DNA from: Bacillus timonensis
Lineage (GTDB): Bacteria; Bacillota; Bacilli; Bacillales; Bacillaceae_L
NCBI GenBank assembly: GCA_020171895.1
Contig: JAIVAN010000005.1
Span: 1 to 64,000, forward strand
Length of the DNA: 64,000 nucleotides
Direction of reading: 5' to 3'
A program made the translations under genes and the position numbers. The notes under the pieces are model-generated. The model had not been told where the DNA came from. It did not search any database and was given only the letters and a program-made list of their open reading frames with translations. Positions within the stretch are counted from its first letter, which is position 1. Each line of letters opens with the position of its first letter. Below are positions 7,208 through 15,616 of this stretch, piece by piece.

Positions 7208-8543
7208 AAAAATTGAAGTTCCGAAAGATGACGTTTTAAAATCCATTCAAATAGGGATGAAGCGAGCGGGTGGAATTGAACGGAATGCAAGAAACAAAAA
7301 ACGAGTAAGACCGATTCTTATATCAACAGCAGCGGCAGCAACCCTTTTACTTTCATCTAGCTTCCTTTCTCCAAACGTTTCGCGTGTGATGGCAGACGTA
7401 CCAATGCTTGGCGGAATCTATGAAACGTTTAACGATATGGTCGGGAGGAATTTAGAATCACAAAAACTGATTACGGAATTGAACGAAACCTCGAGTAGTA
7501 GAGGAATCGATGTGACCATTACAAATGCTTACTACGATGGAGCAGTAATTGGTGTGACGTTTGATGTAAAAGGAAATGTGAAAACCGAGGATGGTCGCGC
7601 AGTTGGGTTTTATGAAATTTTTGGAGGCGCTGAGCATATTTCAGATAGCAAAGAACTCGTCTATATGGAGCGGACTGACAGCGGATTTACAGGGCATATT
7701 CAACTTAGCTATCCTAAAACAGATCTACCATCCTATACAACTCTTCCTCTCAAATTTTTGACGATTGGTGGTAAAGAAGGAAGTTGGAAATTTGATGTAC
7801 CGATTGAGCAATTGCCATATAAAACGATTACAGTAAACGAAGAAACGACGACGGAGAACGGAGACGTAAAGGTGCTTTTTGACACAATCATTGAAGGGAA
7901 AGCATCGACAGCGATTCATTATACGGCTACATTTCCTTCTGTCGGAACACATGACCAAGTTCGCCTAGAAGTATTTGATGATAAAGGAGAACCAATCCAA
8001 ATAAAATCTGACGGTATCGACCTTGAGACGACGAAAGAGAACGATGGTTTCATTGTAAAAGGTAGATCAATGATCCAAGATGTTTTACGAGGAAAAACAG
8101 CGTATGTCGATATTATTCCATCAGTCGCTTTATACGAGCCTGACCAATATGTCGACGTAACCGAACAAGTACCTTTTCATGTGATATCAGACCGACAAGA
8201 TCTATCTGTGACTGTTGAAAAAATAAGCATTGAAGATAAACAAGTTACCTTCGATTTTCAAGTGAACAATGGCGATGACAAAGACCTCCACATGAGTTTT
8301 TATGAAAACTTTGCACGCAATGATGTGCTTCTAGTAAATGAAGATAAAAAAGAAACCTATGAAAAACCACTGAAGCACTCGGTCGAAACCTTAGATAAGA
8401 AGAAATTACGTTTTAGAAGCACATTTGATATCAGTAAATTTGATGATTTTAAAATGGATCAATTTGTACTACGAGTCAATCTGAACTCGTTAAGTAACAG
8501 CTTGCCTGTGGAATTGGAGAAGGTAAGAGTAAACTTGAAATAA
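7179..8543 (+). CDS. Membrane anti-sigma factor, DUF4179-type
   Basis: Protein of 454 residues. The N-terminal 45 residues are cytoplasmic and amphipathic (the sigma-binding part), followed by a single transmembrane segment (about 45-66) and a large extracytoplasmic region rich in beta strands. The motif RVMADVPMLGGIYETFNDMVG just after the membrane is typical of the DUF4179 proteins encoded behind ECF sigma genes. It should hold the upstream sigma factor at the membrane until an envelope signal releases it. The gene is translationally coupled to the sigma gene by a 29-base overlap and is followed by a terminator. Confidence 0.85.
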   Translation: MKNLLQKEYEKIEVPKDDVLKSIQIGMKRAGGIERNARNKKRVRPILISTAAAATLLLSSSFLSPNVSRVMADVPMLGGIYETFNDMVGRNLESQKLITELNETSSSRGIDVTITNAYYDGAVIGVTFDVKGNVKTEDGRAVGFYEIFGGAEHISDSKELVYMERTDSGFTGHIQLSYPKTDLPSYTTLPLKFLTIGGKEGSWKFDVPIEQLPYKTITVNEETTTENGDVKVLFDTIIEGKASTAIHYTATFPSVGTHDQVRLEVFDDKGEPIQIKSDGIDLETTKENDGFIVKGRSMIQDVLRGKTAYVDIIPSVALYEPDQYVDVTEQVPFHVISDRQDLSVTVEKISIEDKQVTFDFQVNNGDDKDLHMSFYENFARNDVLLVNEDKKETYEKPLKHSVETLDKKKLRFRSTFDISKFDDFKMDQFVLRVNLNSLSNSLPVELEKVRVNLK

Positions 8544-8548
8544 CAAGT

Positions 8549-8575
8549 AAGACCGTCATAGGGCGGTCTTTTTTC
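8549..8575 (+). terminator. Terminator after the first sigma/anti-sigma operon
   Basis: Stem AAGACCGTC (8549-8557) / GGCGGTCTT (8562-8570) followed by a run of T. Confidence 0.9.
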
Positions 8576-8657
8576 GTGAGATGAAAAGATTATAAAAGGG
8601 ATAACGTGAACAATATAGAATGCTATATTTATAAAGTTTTTAAAGGGAGAGTAATAA

Positions 8658-8825
8658 ATGAACAATAAATGGTATGTTTTATATTTTTTCATAATAGGTG
8701 TCATCTCTTTTTTTACGCAAGAGATTGTGACGTTTGTGATGCTGTCATTTATTTTAATCAGTTTAAATAACATAAACACAAATCTAAAGAAAATGAATGA
8801 CAATCTAGAGAAATTAAAGGCATAG
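8658..8825 (+). CDS. Small membrane protein, 55 residues
   Basis: The frame starts at ATG 8658, with AAAGGGAG nine bases upstream, and ends at TAG 8823-8825. The product (MNNKWYVLYFFIIG...) has two closely spaced hydrophobic segments and then a charged Asn/Lys-rich helix ending NDNLEKLKA, likely a short coiled coil. The family is not recognised. The acetyltransferase gene follows by nine bases, so they may share a message. Confidence 0.65.
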   Translation: MNNKWYVLYFFIIGVISFFTQEIVTFVMLSFILISLNNINTNLKKMNDNLEKLKA

Positions 8826-8834
8826 TAGGATGAA

Positions 8835-9299
8835 ATGATGAGAATAGAAAAAGTGGAAAGTCATGTGCAGAAATCAACGATTACAAATGATATTTTAAGA
8901 CAGCTACCAGAATGGTTTGGCATTGAAGAGGCTATTGTGAATTATGTAAAAGGTGTTGAAAAGAGCGATGTGTATGTCGCTTTTGATGACGATAAGCCCG
9001 TAGGTATGATTAGTCTCATCTCCCATAATCTTCATACGTCCGAAATCTATGTGATGGGTGTTTTAAAAGAATATCACAATCAAGGAATTGGGATGAGATT
9101 GATAGAAGCTGCGGAGAAATTCCTCATTCGAAAAAATACACGTTATCTCATGGTGAAAACGTTGGGCGAGTCACACCCTGATCTTTTTTACAAGAAAACG
9201 AGAAATTTTTACGAAAAAGCGGGCTTTTTCCCTTTGGAAGAGATCAAAGAAATATGGGGAGAAGCGAATCCTTGTTTGATTATGGTGAAAAATTTATAG
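8835..9299 (+). CDS. GNAT-family N-acetyltransferase
   Basis: Protein of 154 residues, one GNAT domain. The acetyl-CoA binding motif A is visible as VMGVLKEYHNQGIGMRLIEA (about 72-91), preceded by strands carrying DDKPVGMISL, and the C-terminal part has NFYEKAGFFPLEE. The substrate cannot be read from the sequence. Two tandem ATG codons (8835, 8838) lie after a short AGGA site. It sits between a small membrane protein and a TPR protein in the same direction. Confidence 0.85.
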   Translation: MMRIEKVESHVQKSTITNDILRQLPEWFGIEEAIVNYVKGVEKSDVYVAFDDDKPVGMISLISHNLHTSEIYVMGVLKEYHNQGIGMRLIEAAEKFLIRKNTRYLMVKTLGESHPDLFYKKTRNFYEKAGFFPLEEIKEIWGEANPCLIMVKNL

Positions 9300-9318
9300 A
9301 AGAGGGAGAGCTAGAATC

Positions 9319-9804
9319 ATGGAAGAACAATTGCTCCGAGCCATCGAGTTACGAAAAGTTGAAGCCTATGAAGAGTCGAATCAGTTACTACGAAAGCTAG
9401 TTATGGAGCAACCGAATGACCCCTTCATCCATTATCAGTGTGCGTGGAGCTATGATGTCATGGGTGAAGAATCTAAGGCAGTACCATTTTATGAAAAAGC
9501 AATTCAACTAGGATTGTCAGGAAGTGATTTAGAAGGAGCCCTCCTTGGATTAGGTAGTACATACCGAACTCTAGAAGAATATGAAAAGTCCAAGAAAACG
9601 TTAATGAAGGGTATGGAACTTTTTCCTCAAAACAATGCCATTAAAGTGTTTTATGCGATGACTCTCTATAATTCAAAGGAACATGAAAGCGCAATGGAAG
9701 TATTACTTACATGTCTGACTGAAACGACAAATGACAAAGAAATTTTACGTTATAAAAAGGCGATTGATTTTTATCGTAGCCGTTTGGATGAAGTTTGGCG
9801 CTAG
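9319..9804 (+). CDS. Tetratricopeptide-repeat protein
   Basis: Protein of 161 residues made of about four TPR helix pairs (for example FIHYQCAWSYDVMGEESKAV and GALLGLGSTYRTLEEYEKSK). There is no signal peptide or catalytic motif, so it is probably a soluble protein-interaction module. GAGGGAGAG precedes the ATG. It lies 19 bases after the acetyltransferase gene and 32 bases before the NUDIX gene, suggesting a short operon. Confidence 0.85.
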   Translation: MEEQLLRAIELRKVEAYEESNQLLRKLVMEQPNDPFIHYQCAWSYDVMGEESKAVPFYEKAIQLGLSGSDLEGALLGLGSTYRTLEEYEKSKKTLMKGMELFPQNNAIKVFYAMTLYNSKEHESAMEVLLTCLTETTNDKEILRYKKAIDFYRSRLDEVWR

Positions 9805-9836
9805 GAACTAAAATGACAATAGAAAGAGGACAGCGA

Positions 9837-10454
9837 ATGCAAACAGAACAACTTACTATTTTTGACAACGAGAGAAACCCAGTAGGCACGGCATCTCGTG
9901 AGGAAGTACATCAAAAGGGGTACTGGCACGAGGTGTTTCATTGCTGGTTTATGAGCAAAGAAGAGGATATCGACTATATCTATTTACAGCTGCGAAGTCA
10001 AACGAAAAAAGATTATCCGAATCTATTAGATATCACAGCGGCTGGGCATTTGCTAGCTGATGAAACCGTTGAAGATGGGGTTCGTGAAATTAAGGAAGAA
10101 ATCGGCATTGATGTGTCATTTCAAGAGCTAATCCCACTAGGTGTGATAGACTACAGCGTAGAAAGAGATGGTTTTAAAGACAACGAACTAGCAAACGTCT
10201 TCCTATCGAAAATAGCTCATACCTTTTGTGAGTTTACGCTTCAAGAGGAAGAAGTGTCAGGAATCTACCAAGCGAGATTTGAAGATTTTGAAGACCTCTG
10301 GCTTGAGCGTAAACAAGTCATTTCAATTATAGGGTTTGAGGTAAATCAAGATGGAGGGAAAGTCAATCAAACGAAGGCTGTTCAAAGGGAGGATTTTGTC
10401 CCCCATCCAGAGTGGTTTTACCAAGCGGTTATTGAACGACTGAAAGTGATTTGA
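9837..10454 (+). CDS. NUDIX hydrolase, IPP-isomerase-like subgroup
   Basis: Start set at ATG 9837, where AAGAGGA lies six bases upstream; the longer frame from 9795 overlaps the TPR gene and has no such site. The 205-residue protein shows a degenerate NUDIX box around GHLLADETVEDGVREIKEEIGI (about 74-95), keeping the REIKEEIG core. The N-terminus (LTIFDNERNPVGTASREEVH) matches YfcD-like and isopentenyl-diphosphate isomerase-like NUDIX proteins. It should hydrolyse a nucleoside-diphosphate-linked or similar pyrophosphate; the substrate is unknown. Confidence 0.88.
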   Translation: MQTEQLTIFDNERNPVGTASREEVHQKGYWHEVFHCWFMSKEEDIDYIYLQLRSQTKKDYPNLLDITAAGHLLADETVEDGVREIKEEIGIDVSFQELIPLGVIDYSVERDGFKDNELANVFLSKIAHTFCEFTLQEEEVSGIYQARFEDFEDLWLERKQVISIIGFEVNQDGGKVNQTKAVQREDFVPHPEWFYQAVIERLKVI

Positions 10455-10474
10455 TCGAAATATTTTAGGTAACG

Positions 10475-10549
10475 GACGATATAACAACCGCGACAGACGA
10501 TATCATTCATAGAATGGACGATATAACTGATTGAACGGCCGATATTGAG
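10475..10549 (+). repeat. 21-bp periodic repeat, four degenerate units (GGACGATAT)
   Basis: Units GGACGATAT, AGACGATAT, GGACGATAT and GGCCGATAT start at 10475, 10496, 10517 and 10538, exactly 21 bases apart, with diverged sequence between the cores. The same motif with the same spacing appears reversed at 16755-16784. Confidence 0.8.
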
Positions 10550-10593
10550 ACTACTCACTTTCATTGACATCACTCGTAAAAAGGAGAATTACG

Positions 10594-10953
10594 TTGTTAC
10601 CATTTCAAATCACTGTATTATTGCTGTTTATCTTAATTGGAGCGATATATGCTCGCAAAGAGTATAGAAAACGATCAAATGATGAGAAAGCACAAATAAA
10701 AGAAGAGCTAAAAAACCCTGTTTCATTGCTGTTAAGTGGGCTTATATACATAGGGAATATTGTGCTTGTTATCGGTATTATCTTTCAATCGGGCACAGTG
10801 CAAAAAATCGCGTTTATTTTAATCGGACTAGGACTAATCATAACTGGGGCTGAAACATGGAAAGAAAGTGCTAAAACTGGTATGGTTTTAGTCCTTTTAG
10901 GGAGTCTGACCTTATTAGTTACGATGTTCTTTGTTGTGTGGAATTTTCTTTAG
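10594..10953 (+). CDS. Small integral membrane protein
   Basis: The TTG at 10594 is preferred because AAAAAGGAGAA lies seven bases upstream; the longer frame from TTG 10564 would put that site inside the gene. The product has 119 residues and four hydrophobic segments (roughly 3-20, 45-65, 70-88, 97-117) separated by a charged loop (ARKEYRKRSNDEKAQIKEEL). There are no catalytic motifs. The family is not confidently recognised; it could be one of the small membrane DUF families common in Bacillus. Confidence 0.65.
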   Translation: MLPFQITVLLLFILIGAIYARKEYRKRSNDEKAQIKEELKNPVSLLLSGLIYIGNIVLVIGIIFQSGTVQKIAFILIGLGLIITGAETWKESAKTGMVLVLLGSLTLLVTMFFVVWNFL

Positions 10954-10972
10954 GTGCAGGCACTTGTCGAAT
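10953..10972 (+). repeat. Short dispersed repeat GGTGC(C)AGGCACTTGTCGAA, copy 1
   Basis: The same near-palindromic sequence recurs at 11404-11423, with a one-base difference in the centre. Both copies lie directly at a gene end or terminator. Confidence 0.6.
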
Positions 10973-11057
10973 CATATATAAAATCGTAATACTTGATTTA
11001 GACATTGTGTGGAAGTAAAATGAGCAAGAAAAAAGACACAAGAATAGAGGGAACAGA

Positions 11058-11351
11058 ATGATCCAACGCACAGTTCTACTTAAATTTGCAGAAACGACAA
11101 CAGAAGAACAGTTTCAAGAGGTAATAACTCGATTTAAAGCATTAAAAAATGTATTAACAGGTGTTCCTGAAGTACATGCAGCAAAAAATATTGCAGAAAA
11201 AAGCAAGGAATATCAAGTAATTCTAATGGTAAGATTTGAAAATCAAGAAGCGCTTGATGCATACACAGTAAACGAAGAACACCAAGCAGTTGCGGCATTT
11301 ATTCGAGAAGTAGGTAGAGTGGATAGCATTGGTGTGGATATCGAGATTTAA
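11058..11351 (+). CDS. Dabb-family stress-responsive alpha/beta-barrel protein
   Basis: Protein of 97 residues fitting the dimeric alpha/beta barrel (Dabb) family: the N-terminal strand IQRTVLLKF, a helix, a second strand YQVILMVRFE, and the typical ALDAYTVNEEHQAVAAFI segment. Members are small cytoplasmic dimers, mostly of unknown activity and often stress induced. GAGGGAACAG precedes the ATG. It is a single gene closed by a strong terminator. Confidence 0.88.
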   Translation: MIQRTVLLKFAETTTEEQFQEVITRFKALKNVLTGVPEVHAAKNIAEKSKEYQVILMVRFENQEALDAYTVNEEHQAVAAFIREVGRVDSIGVDIEI

Positions 11352-11367
11352 CATATGAAAAGTAAAG

Positions 11368-11402
11368 AAGATACTACGTAGTGTTGCGTAGTATCTTTTT
11401 TT
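11368..11402 (+). terminator. Terminator after the Dabb gene
   Basis: Perfect 11-bp stem AAGATACTACG (11368-11378) / CGTAGTATCTT (11387-11397) with a T run. Confidence 0.92.
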
Positions 11403-11403
11403 A

Positions 11404-11423
11404 GGTGCCAGGCACTTGTCGAA
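11404..11423 (+). repeat. Short dispersed repeat, copy 2
   Basis: GGTGCCAGGCACTTGTCGAA, matching 10953-10972. It lies between the Dabb terminator and the stop codon of the convergent regulator gene. Confidence 0.6.
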
Positions 11424-12284
11424 CTATATTTTTTTTATTGAAATCGCGTCTCTCATTTTCTCCAACGAAGCCTTCGCTTGTTCTTTGCGATTGACCATGA
11501 TGTTGACGTATAGTGCATCAATGATGCTTAGCTGTGCAATCCTTGAAGCGAGTGCTTCTGAGCGGTAATCTGTCTCTTGTGACACCGTATATAGCGGGAT
11601 ATCGACTTTTTTACTAAGCGGAGATTTTGCTAGGTTCGTGATCGCAATCGTCGTGACATTGTTTTTCTCCGCCACTTCAAGTACCTCAAGCAAATCTTTA
11701 TTGGTTCCAGAATGGGATATGAGCACAATACAATCCTCATCCGTTAACTGAGAAGCAGAAATAATTTGCATATGTGAATCACTATAAGCAGTCGTGACCA
11801 TGCCTGTGCGCAAAAATTTATGGTGAGCGTCCATTGCGACAAATCCAGAGCCACCCGTGCCATAAAATTCAATTCGGCGTGCGCGTGCAAGTGCTTGTAC
11901 GGCTTGCTGAAACATCTTTTCATCGAGCATATTCATCGACTCTTCTAACGTCCTGATATTGGAGCGAAACACCTTTTGAGCAATTTCTTTTTCCGAGTCA
12001 TCCTCTTGAATCGTTTCATGAATGTCTTTCATCGGTGTAACGAGCTCCGCTGCCAGTGAAATCTTCATCGCTTGATACCCTTTAAAGCCGATACGTTTGC
12101 AAAAACGAAACACCGTTGCATCAGCTACGTTCAAATCCTCTGCCACTTGACTGATCGCAGAATGAATAATTTTTTCTGGAAAAGAAATGATATAATCGGC
12201 TATTTTCTTTTCCTTTTCACTAAAATGAGAATAATGTGAGCGAATGCGTGTGATGCAATTTGATGTTTGTCCTTCATAGCCCAT
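11424..12284 (-). CDS. MurR/RpiR-family transcriptional regulator
   Basis: Protein of 286 residues. The N-terminal HTH_6 domain (about 1-80) includes ISQVAEDLNVADATVFRFCKRIGFKGYQAMK. The C-terminal SIS sugar-phosphate-binding domain (about 125-265) has FYGTGGSGFVAMDAHHKFLR and VLISHSGTNKDLLEV. Such regulators sense phosphosugars. It is divergent from the 6-phosphogluconate dehydrogenase gene, and two good inverted repeats lie in the shared spacer, so control of gndA by a pentose-phosphate-pathway metabolite is likely. AAAGGAGCG precedes the start. Confidence 0.92.
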   Translation of the reverse strand: MGYEGQTSNCITRIRSHYSHFSEKEKKIADYIISFPEKIIHSAISQVAEDLNVADATVFRFCKRIGFKGYQAMKISLAAELVTPMKDIHETIQEDDSEKEIAQKVFRSNIRTLEESMNMLDEKMFQQAVQALARARRIEFYGTGGSGFVAMDAHHKFLRTGMVTTAYSDSHMQIISASQLTDEDCIVLISHSGTNKDLLEVLEVAEKNNVTTIAITNLAKSPLSKKVDIPLYTVSQETDYRSEALASRIAQLSIIDALYVNIMVNRKEQAKASLEKMRDAISIKKI

Positions 12285-12345
12285 AGCAAAACGCTCCTTT
12301 CCTACTAGTCATTAAAATTATTTTAGCCTAAATGTTACAATAAAA

Positions 12346-12409
12346 AAATATTTTTTCATAACTACTTTTTAGAAAAAATATTTCGCGCTATAATACAAGA
12401 AGCGAAATT
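12346..12409 (+). promoter_or_regulatory. gndA promoter with two inverted-repeat operators
   Basis: The -10 box TATAAT is at 12389-12394, with a weak -35 (TTTTTA, 12366-12371) 17 bases away. A perfect 12-bp inverted repeat AAATATTTTTTC (12346-12357) / GAAAAAATATTT (12372-12383) surrounds the -35. A second, ATTTCGC (12380-12386) / GCGAAAT (12402-12408), surrounds the -10. Both are good candidates for binding by the adjacent RpiR-type regulator. Confidence 0.7.
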
Positions 12410-12438
12410 TAATTTAGTACTTGGAAGGAATGAATGTC

Positions 12439-13848
12439 ATGACAAAGCAACAAATCGGAGTTGTTGGTGTAGGCGTAATGGGAAAAAGCCTTGCACTTAA
12501 CATTGAAAGCAAAGGCTATTCAGTCTCGTTATATGATATTTCACAAGAGCGAGTAAAGGAAATTGCAGAAGCACACAGTGAAAAACAAATTACAGGAACA
12601 TACAGTGTAGAAGAATTTGTTCAGTCGTTAGAAGTGCCAAGAAAGATTCTATTAATGGTGAACGCAGGGAAAATTACCGACTTGGCGATTGAATCATTGC
12701 TACCTCATTTAGAAGAAGGCGATATTTTAATCGACGGTGGAAACACATATTTCGAAGACACAGTTCGTCGTAACCAATACTTAGCAGAAAAAGGCATTAA
12801 CTTTATCGGAGCAGGCGTATCTGGTGGAGAAGAAGGCGCATTAAAAGGACCAGCCATTATGCCAAGTGGGCAAAAAGAAGCCTATGATTTAGTGGAACCA
12901 ATCCTAACGGCTATTGCAGCAAAAGTAAAAGGCGATGCTTGCAGTACGTATATCGGTCCAGACGGTTCTGGTCATTATGTGAAAATGGTGCATAACGGCA
13001 TTGAATATAGTGATATGCAACTAATTAGCGAGTCCTACTTTTTAATGAAGCATGCTCTTGGCCTAGACGCGAAAGATCTACACGAAATCTTCAAAGAGTG
13101 GAATGAAGGGGAACTAGATAGCTATTTAATTGAGATTACAGCAGATATTTTCACAAAAGTAGACGAAGAAACAGGCAAGCCATTAGTCGATGTAATTCTT
13201 GATACAGCAGGCCAAAAAGGAACTGGAAAATGGACAAGCGTAAGTGCACTAGATCTTGGTATTCCACTTTCTATTATTACAGAATCTGTTTTTGCTCGTT
13301 TCATTTCTGCAATGAAAGAAGAACGTGTGAAAGCAAGTAAGATTTTCAGAGGGCCAGAGCGTACGTTTACAGGTGATAAAGCAGACTTTATTGAAAACAT
13401 CCGTAAAGCTCTTTATTTAAGCAAAATTTGCTCATATGCTCAAGGGTTTGCGCAACTTCAAGCAGCATCTGATCATTACAACTGGAACTTAAAGCTTGGT
13501 GAAATTGCAATGATTTTCCGTGGCGGCTGTATCATCCGTGCAGGATTCCTAGAAAACATTAAAACGGCATATGACCGTGACCCGCAATTAAGCAATTTAC
13601 TAGTAGATCCTTACTTCAAAGAAATCGTTGAGAACTACCAAGAAGCAGCACGTGACGTCGTAGCAACAGCCATTAAATTGGGTATTCCAGTACCAGGATT
13701 AGCAAGTGCTATTGCCTACTTTGACAGCTACCGTTCTGAAACTTTGCCAGCAAACTTAATTCAAGCTCAACGCGATTACTTTGGCGCACATACCTATCAA
13801 CGTGTAGACAAAGAAGGAACATTCCATACAGATTGGTTATCAAAATAA
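12439..13848 (+). CDS. gndA: 6-phosphogluconate dehydrogenase, decarboxylating
   Basis: Converts 6-phosphogluconate to ribulose 5-phosphate with CO2 release and NADPH formation in the oxidative pentose phosphate pathway. Start set at ATG 12439, nine bases after AAGGA; this gives 469 residues, the usual length. Visible are the Rossmann motif [16 protein letters not shown] (about 7-22), the signature [21 protein letters not shown], the substrate-binding [10 protein letters not shown] segment, and the C-terminal all-helical domain. It is divergent from an RpiR-type regulator and closed by its own terminator. The GndA/YqjI type is assigned by resemblance. Confidence 0.95.
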   Translation: MTKQQIGVVGVGVMGKSLALNIESKGYSVSLYDISQERVKEIAEAHSEKQITGTYSVEEFVQSLEVPRKILLMVNAGKITDLAIESLLPHLEEGDILIDGGNTYFEDTVRRNQYLAEKGINFIGAGVSGGEEGALKGPAIMPSGQKEAYDLVEPILTAIAAKVKGDACSTYIGPDGSGHYVKMVHNGIEYSDMQLISESYFLMKHALGLDAKDLHEIFKEWNEGELDSYLIEITADIFTKVDEETGKPLVDVILDTAGQKGTGKWTSVSALDLGIPLSIITESVFARFISAMKEERVKASKIFRGPERTFTGDKADFIENIRKALYLSKICSYAQGFAQLQAASDHYNWNLKLGEIAMIFRGGCIIRAGFLENIKTAYDRDPQLSNLLVDPYFKEIVENYQEAARDVVATAIKLGIPVPGLASAIAYFDSYRSETLPANLIQAQRDYFGAHTYQRVDKEGTFHTDWLSK

Positions 13849-13855
13849 GATGATG

Positions 13856-13888
13856 AAGAATGAGAAAAGCTTTCTCATTCTTTTTTTA
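13856..13888 (+). terminator. Terminator after gndA
   Basis: Perfect 12-bp stem AAGAATGAGAAA (13856-13867) / TTTCTCATTCTT (13871-13882) with a T run. Confidence 0.93.
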
Positions 13889-13979
13889 TACCTTTCGTTT
13901 TGGAAGGCTACGCGAAGAAGGAGTCTAGCTGAATGTTGTTGAATGTATTATCAAGAGTATGAAAAAGGGGGCTATTGCT

Positions 13980-15005
13980 ATGAAAAAAGAACAACTATCC
14001 CAGCGCTTTCACAACTTTGGTTCGATTGAAACGGTAGGTTCAAGTGAGCTTTACTCATTATTAGCGTTAAAAATTGCACAAGACGATGAGATACTTGAAT
14101 TATGTACATATGCCAAGAACGGCCAACCTCTCCCAAATTTATTGTTTGGAGCTGTTCATTATCTTTTATTAAAAGGAAAAGAGCATGAGCTAAAAGAGTA
14201 CTATCCAAGCATAACAAGGAATCCGCGCGAAAAAGATGGTGTATTCTTACCCTTTAAAGAATTTTGCAAGATTTATAGAGAGGAAATCATCGCTCTTTTA
14301 CAAAGTAAGCTAGTTCAGACAAACGAAGTAAGACGATGTGCGTATCTCTATCCAATCTTTTGCTATATATATGAAAAAGTAAAACAACCCCTCTCACTCA
14401 TCGAAATCGGAACGAGTGCAGGCTTGCAGTTGAATTGGGATAAGTATCGGTATTCATATGGGACAGGTGAAGAGTATGGAAAAATCGATTCCAAAGTCCA
14501 TATCACCTCTGAAATAAGGGGAGGGAATAAACCGTCATTTCCGGTGCAAATGCCACCCGTTGCATCAAAAATTGGGTTAGACTTACATACGAATGACCTA
14601 TGTAACAAAGAAGACCGTTTGTGGCTTCGTGCCCTCATTTGGCCAGAGCATCACGAACGAGTGGAGCTTTTTGATCAATCAGCCGAATATTTTACCCAAC
14701 ATCCAGTCGAGTTAGTGGAAGGAGACGGTGTGGCTCTGCTTGAAGAAGTGGTAGCTAATCTACCAACAAATTCAGCGATTTGTATTTTCCATACGCACGT
14801 CGCCAATCAATTTCCTTTAGAGTTAAAGCATGAGTTGGTTGGTAAAATAAAGAAAATCGGCAGCACGAGAAATGTGTTTCATGTGTATAACAACATGTGG
14901 GATGGAAGGCTTCATGTAGATTCCTATATTAGTGGAATAGAAACCCAACAAACGGTCGGAGATACAGATGGGCATGGAAGATGGTTTGAGTGGAATTTGG
15001 AATAA
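13980..15005 (+). CDS. DUF2332 family protein
   Basis: Start at ATG 13980, eight bases after AAAAAGGGGGC; the product has 341 residues. It matches the DUF2332 family by LYPIFCYIYEKVKQPLSLIEIGTSAGLQLNWDKYRY (about 115-150) and by the late segment ICIFHTHVANQFPLEL. The IGTSAGL motif resembles a nucleotide or SAM-binding glycine loop, so a methyltransferase-like fold has been suspected for such proteins, but no activity can be assigned here. The next acetyltransferase gene starts within 16 bases, suggesting one transcript. Confidence 0.82.
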   Translation: MKKEQLSQRFHNFGSIETVGSSELYSLLALKIAQDDEILELCTYAKNGQPLPNLLFGAVHYLLLKGKEHELKEYYPSITRNPREKDGVFLPFKEFCKIYREEIIALLQSKLVQTNEVRRCAYLYPIFCYIYEKVKQPLSLIEIGTSAGLQLNWDKYRYSYGTGEEYGKIDSKVHITSEIRGGNKPSFPVQMPPVASKIGLDLHTNDLCNKEDRLWLRALIWPEHHERVELFDQSAEYFTQHPVELVEGDGVALLEEVVANLPTNSAICIFHTHVANQFPLELKHELVGKIKKIGSTRNVFHVYNNMWDGRLHVDSYISGIETQQTVGDTDGHGRWFEWNLE

Positions 15006-15014
15006 GAAAGAGGT

Positions 15015-15578
15015 ATGGCGGTGAACACATTTAGCATGCAAACTGAAACAGATAGAATCATCATCAGACCTTATAAGGCCCAAGATTATCAAACTTGGTT
15101 AACTTCCTATGAAAATAGGTTTCCTTCTCAACACAAGTATGATGAAGGAAGAATAGATATGAATATATGTACAAACTTATGGTTTGACCAACTTGTTACA
15201 AACCATCAAAAAATGGCTTTAGATGACGACGTCTATGTTTTTGGGATTTTTCGAAAAGAAGACCATGCACATTTAGGTGTGATTGATTTTTCTACTCTAG
15301 TAAGAGACGATTTTCAGTGGGCGCGAATCGGATACACCCTTCATAACCAGTTTTGGAAAAAGGGATATGGGTCCGAAGCGGTTCGAGCCGCGATTGAACT
15401 TGCTTTCGGGCAATTAAACTATCATCGTATAGAGGCTCATATTAATCTAGATAATACAGCTTCCATTACATTAGCAGAACGAGCGGGAATGGAGTTTGAA
15501 TGTGTCAGGAAAGGGTTTATTTTCGAAAATGATGAGTGGACGGATCATTTAATCTATTATATTAATGCTCAAAATTAG
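15015..15578 (+). CDS. GNAT acetyltransferase, RimJ/RimL-like
   Basis: Protein of about 187 residues. It begins with TDRIIIRPYKAQDYQTWL, the typical opening of the RimJ/RimL protein-modifying group, and has the acetyl-CoA motif FWKKGYGSEAVRAAIELAF (about 115-133) followed by HRIEAHINLDNTASITLAERAGM. ATG 15015 is only one base after the AAGAGG site, so GTG 15021 may be the true start. The target (N-terminal amine of a protein, antibiotic or small molecule) is unknown. Confidence 0.86.
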   Translation: MAVNTFSMQTETDRIIIRPYKAQDYQTWLTSYENRFPSQHKYDEGRIDMNICTNLWFDQLVTNHQKMALDDDVYVFGIFRKEDHAHLGVIDFSTLVRDDFQWARIGYTLHNQFWKKGYGSEAVRAAIELAFGQLNYHRIEAHINLDNTASITLAERAGMEFECVRKGFIFENDEWTDHLIYYINAQN

Positions 15579-15616
15579 AAGTGTGGCTTTCTTTTAAAAA
15601 GGAGAGAGAAAAATAA

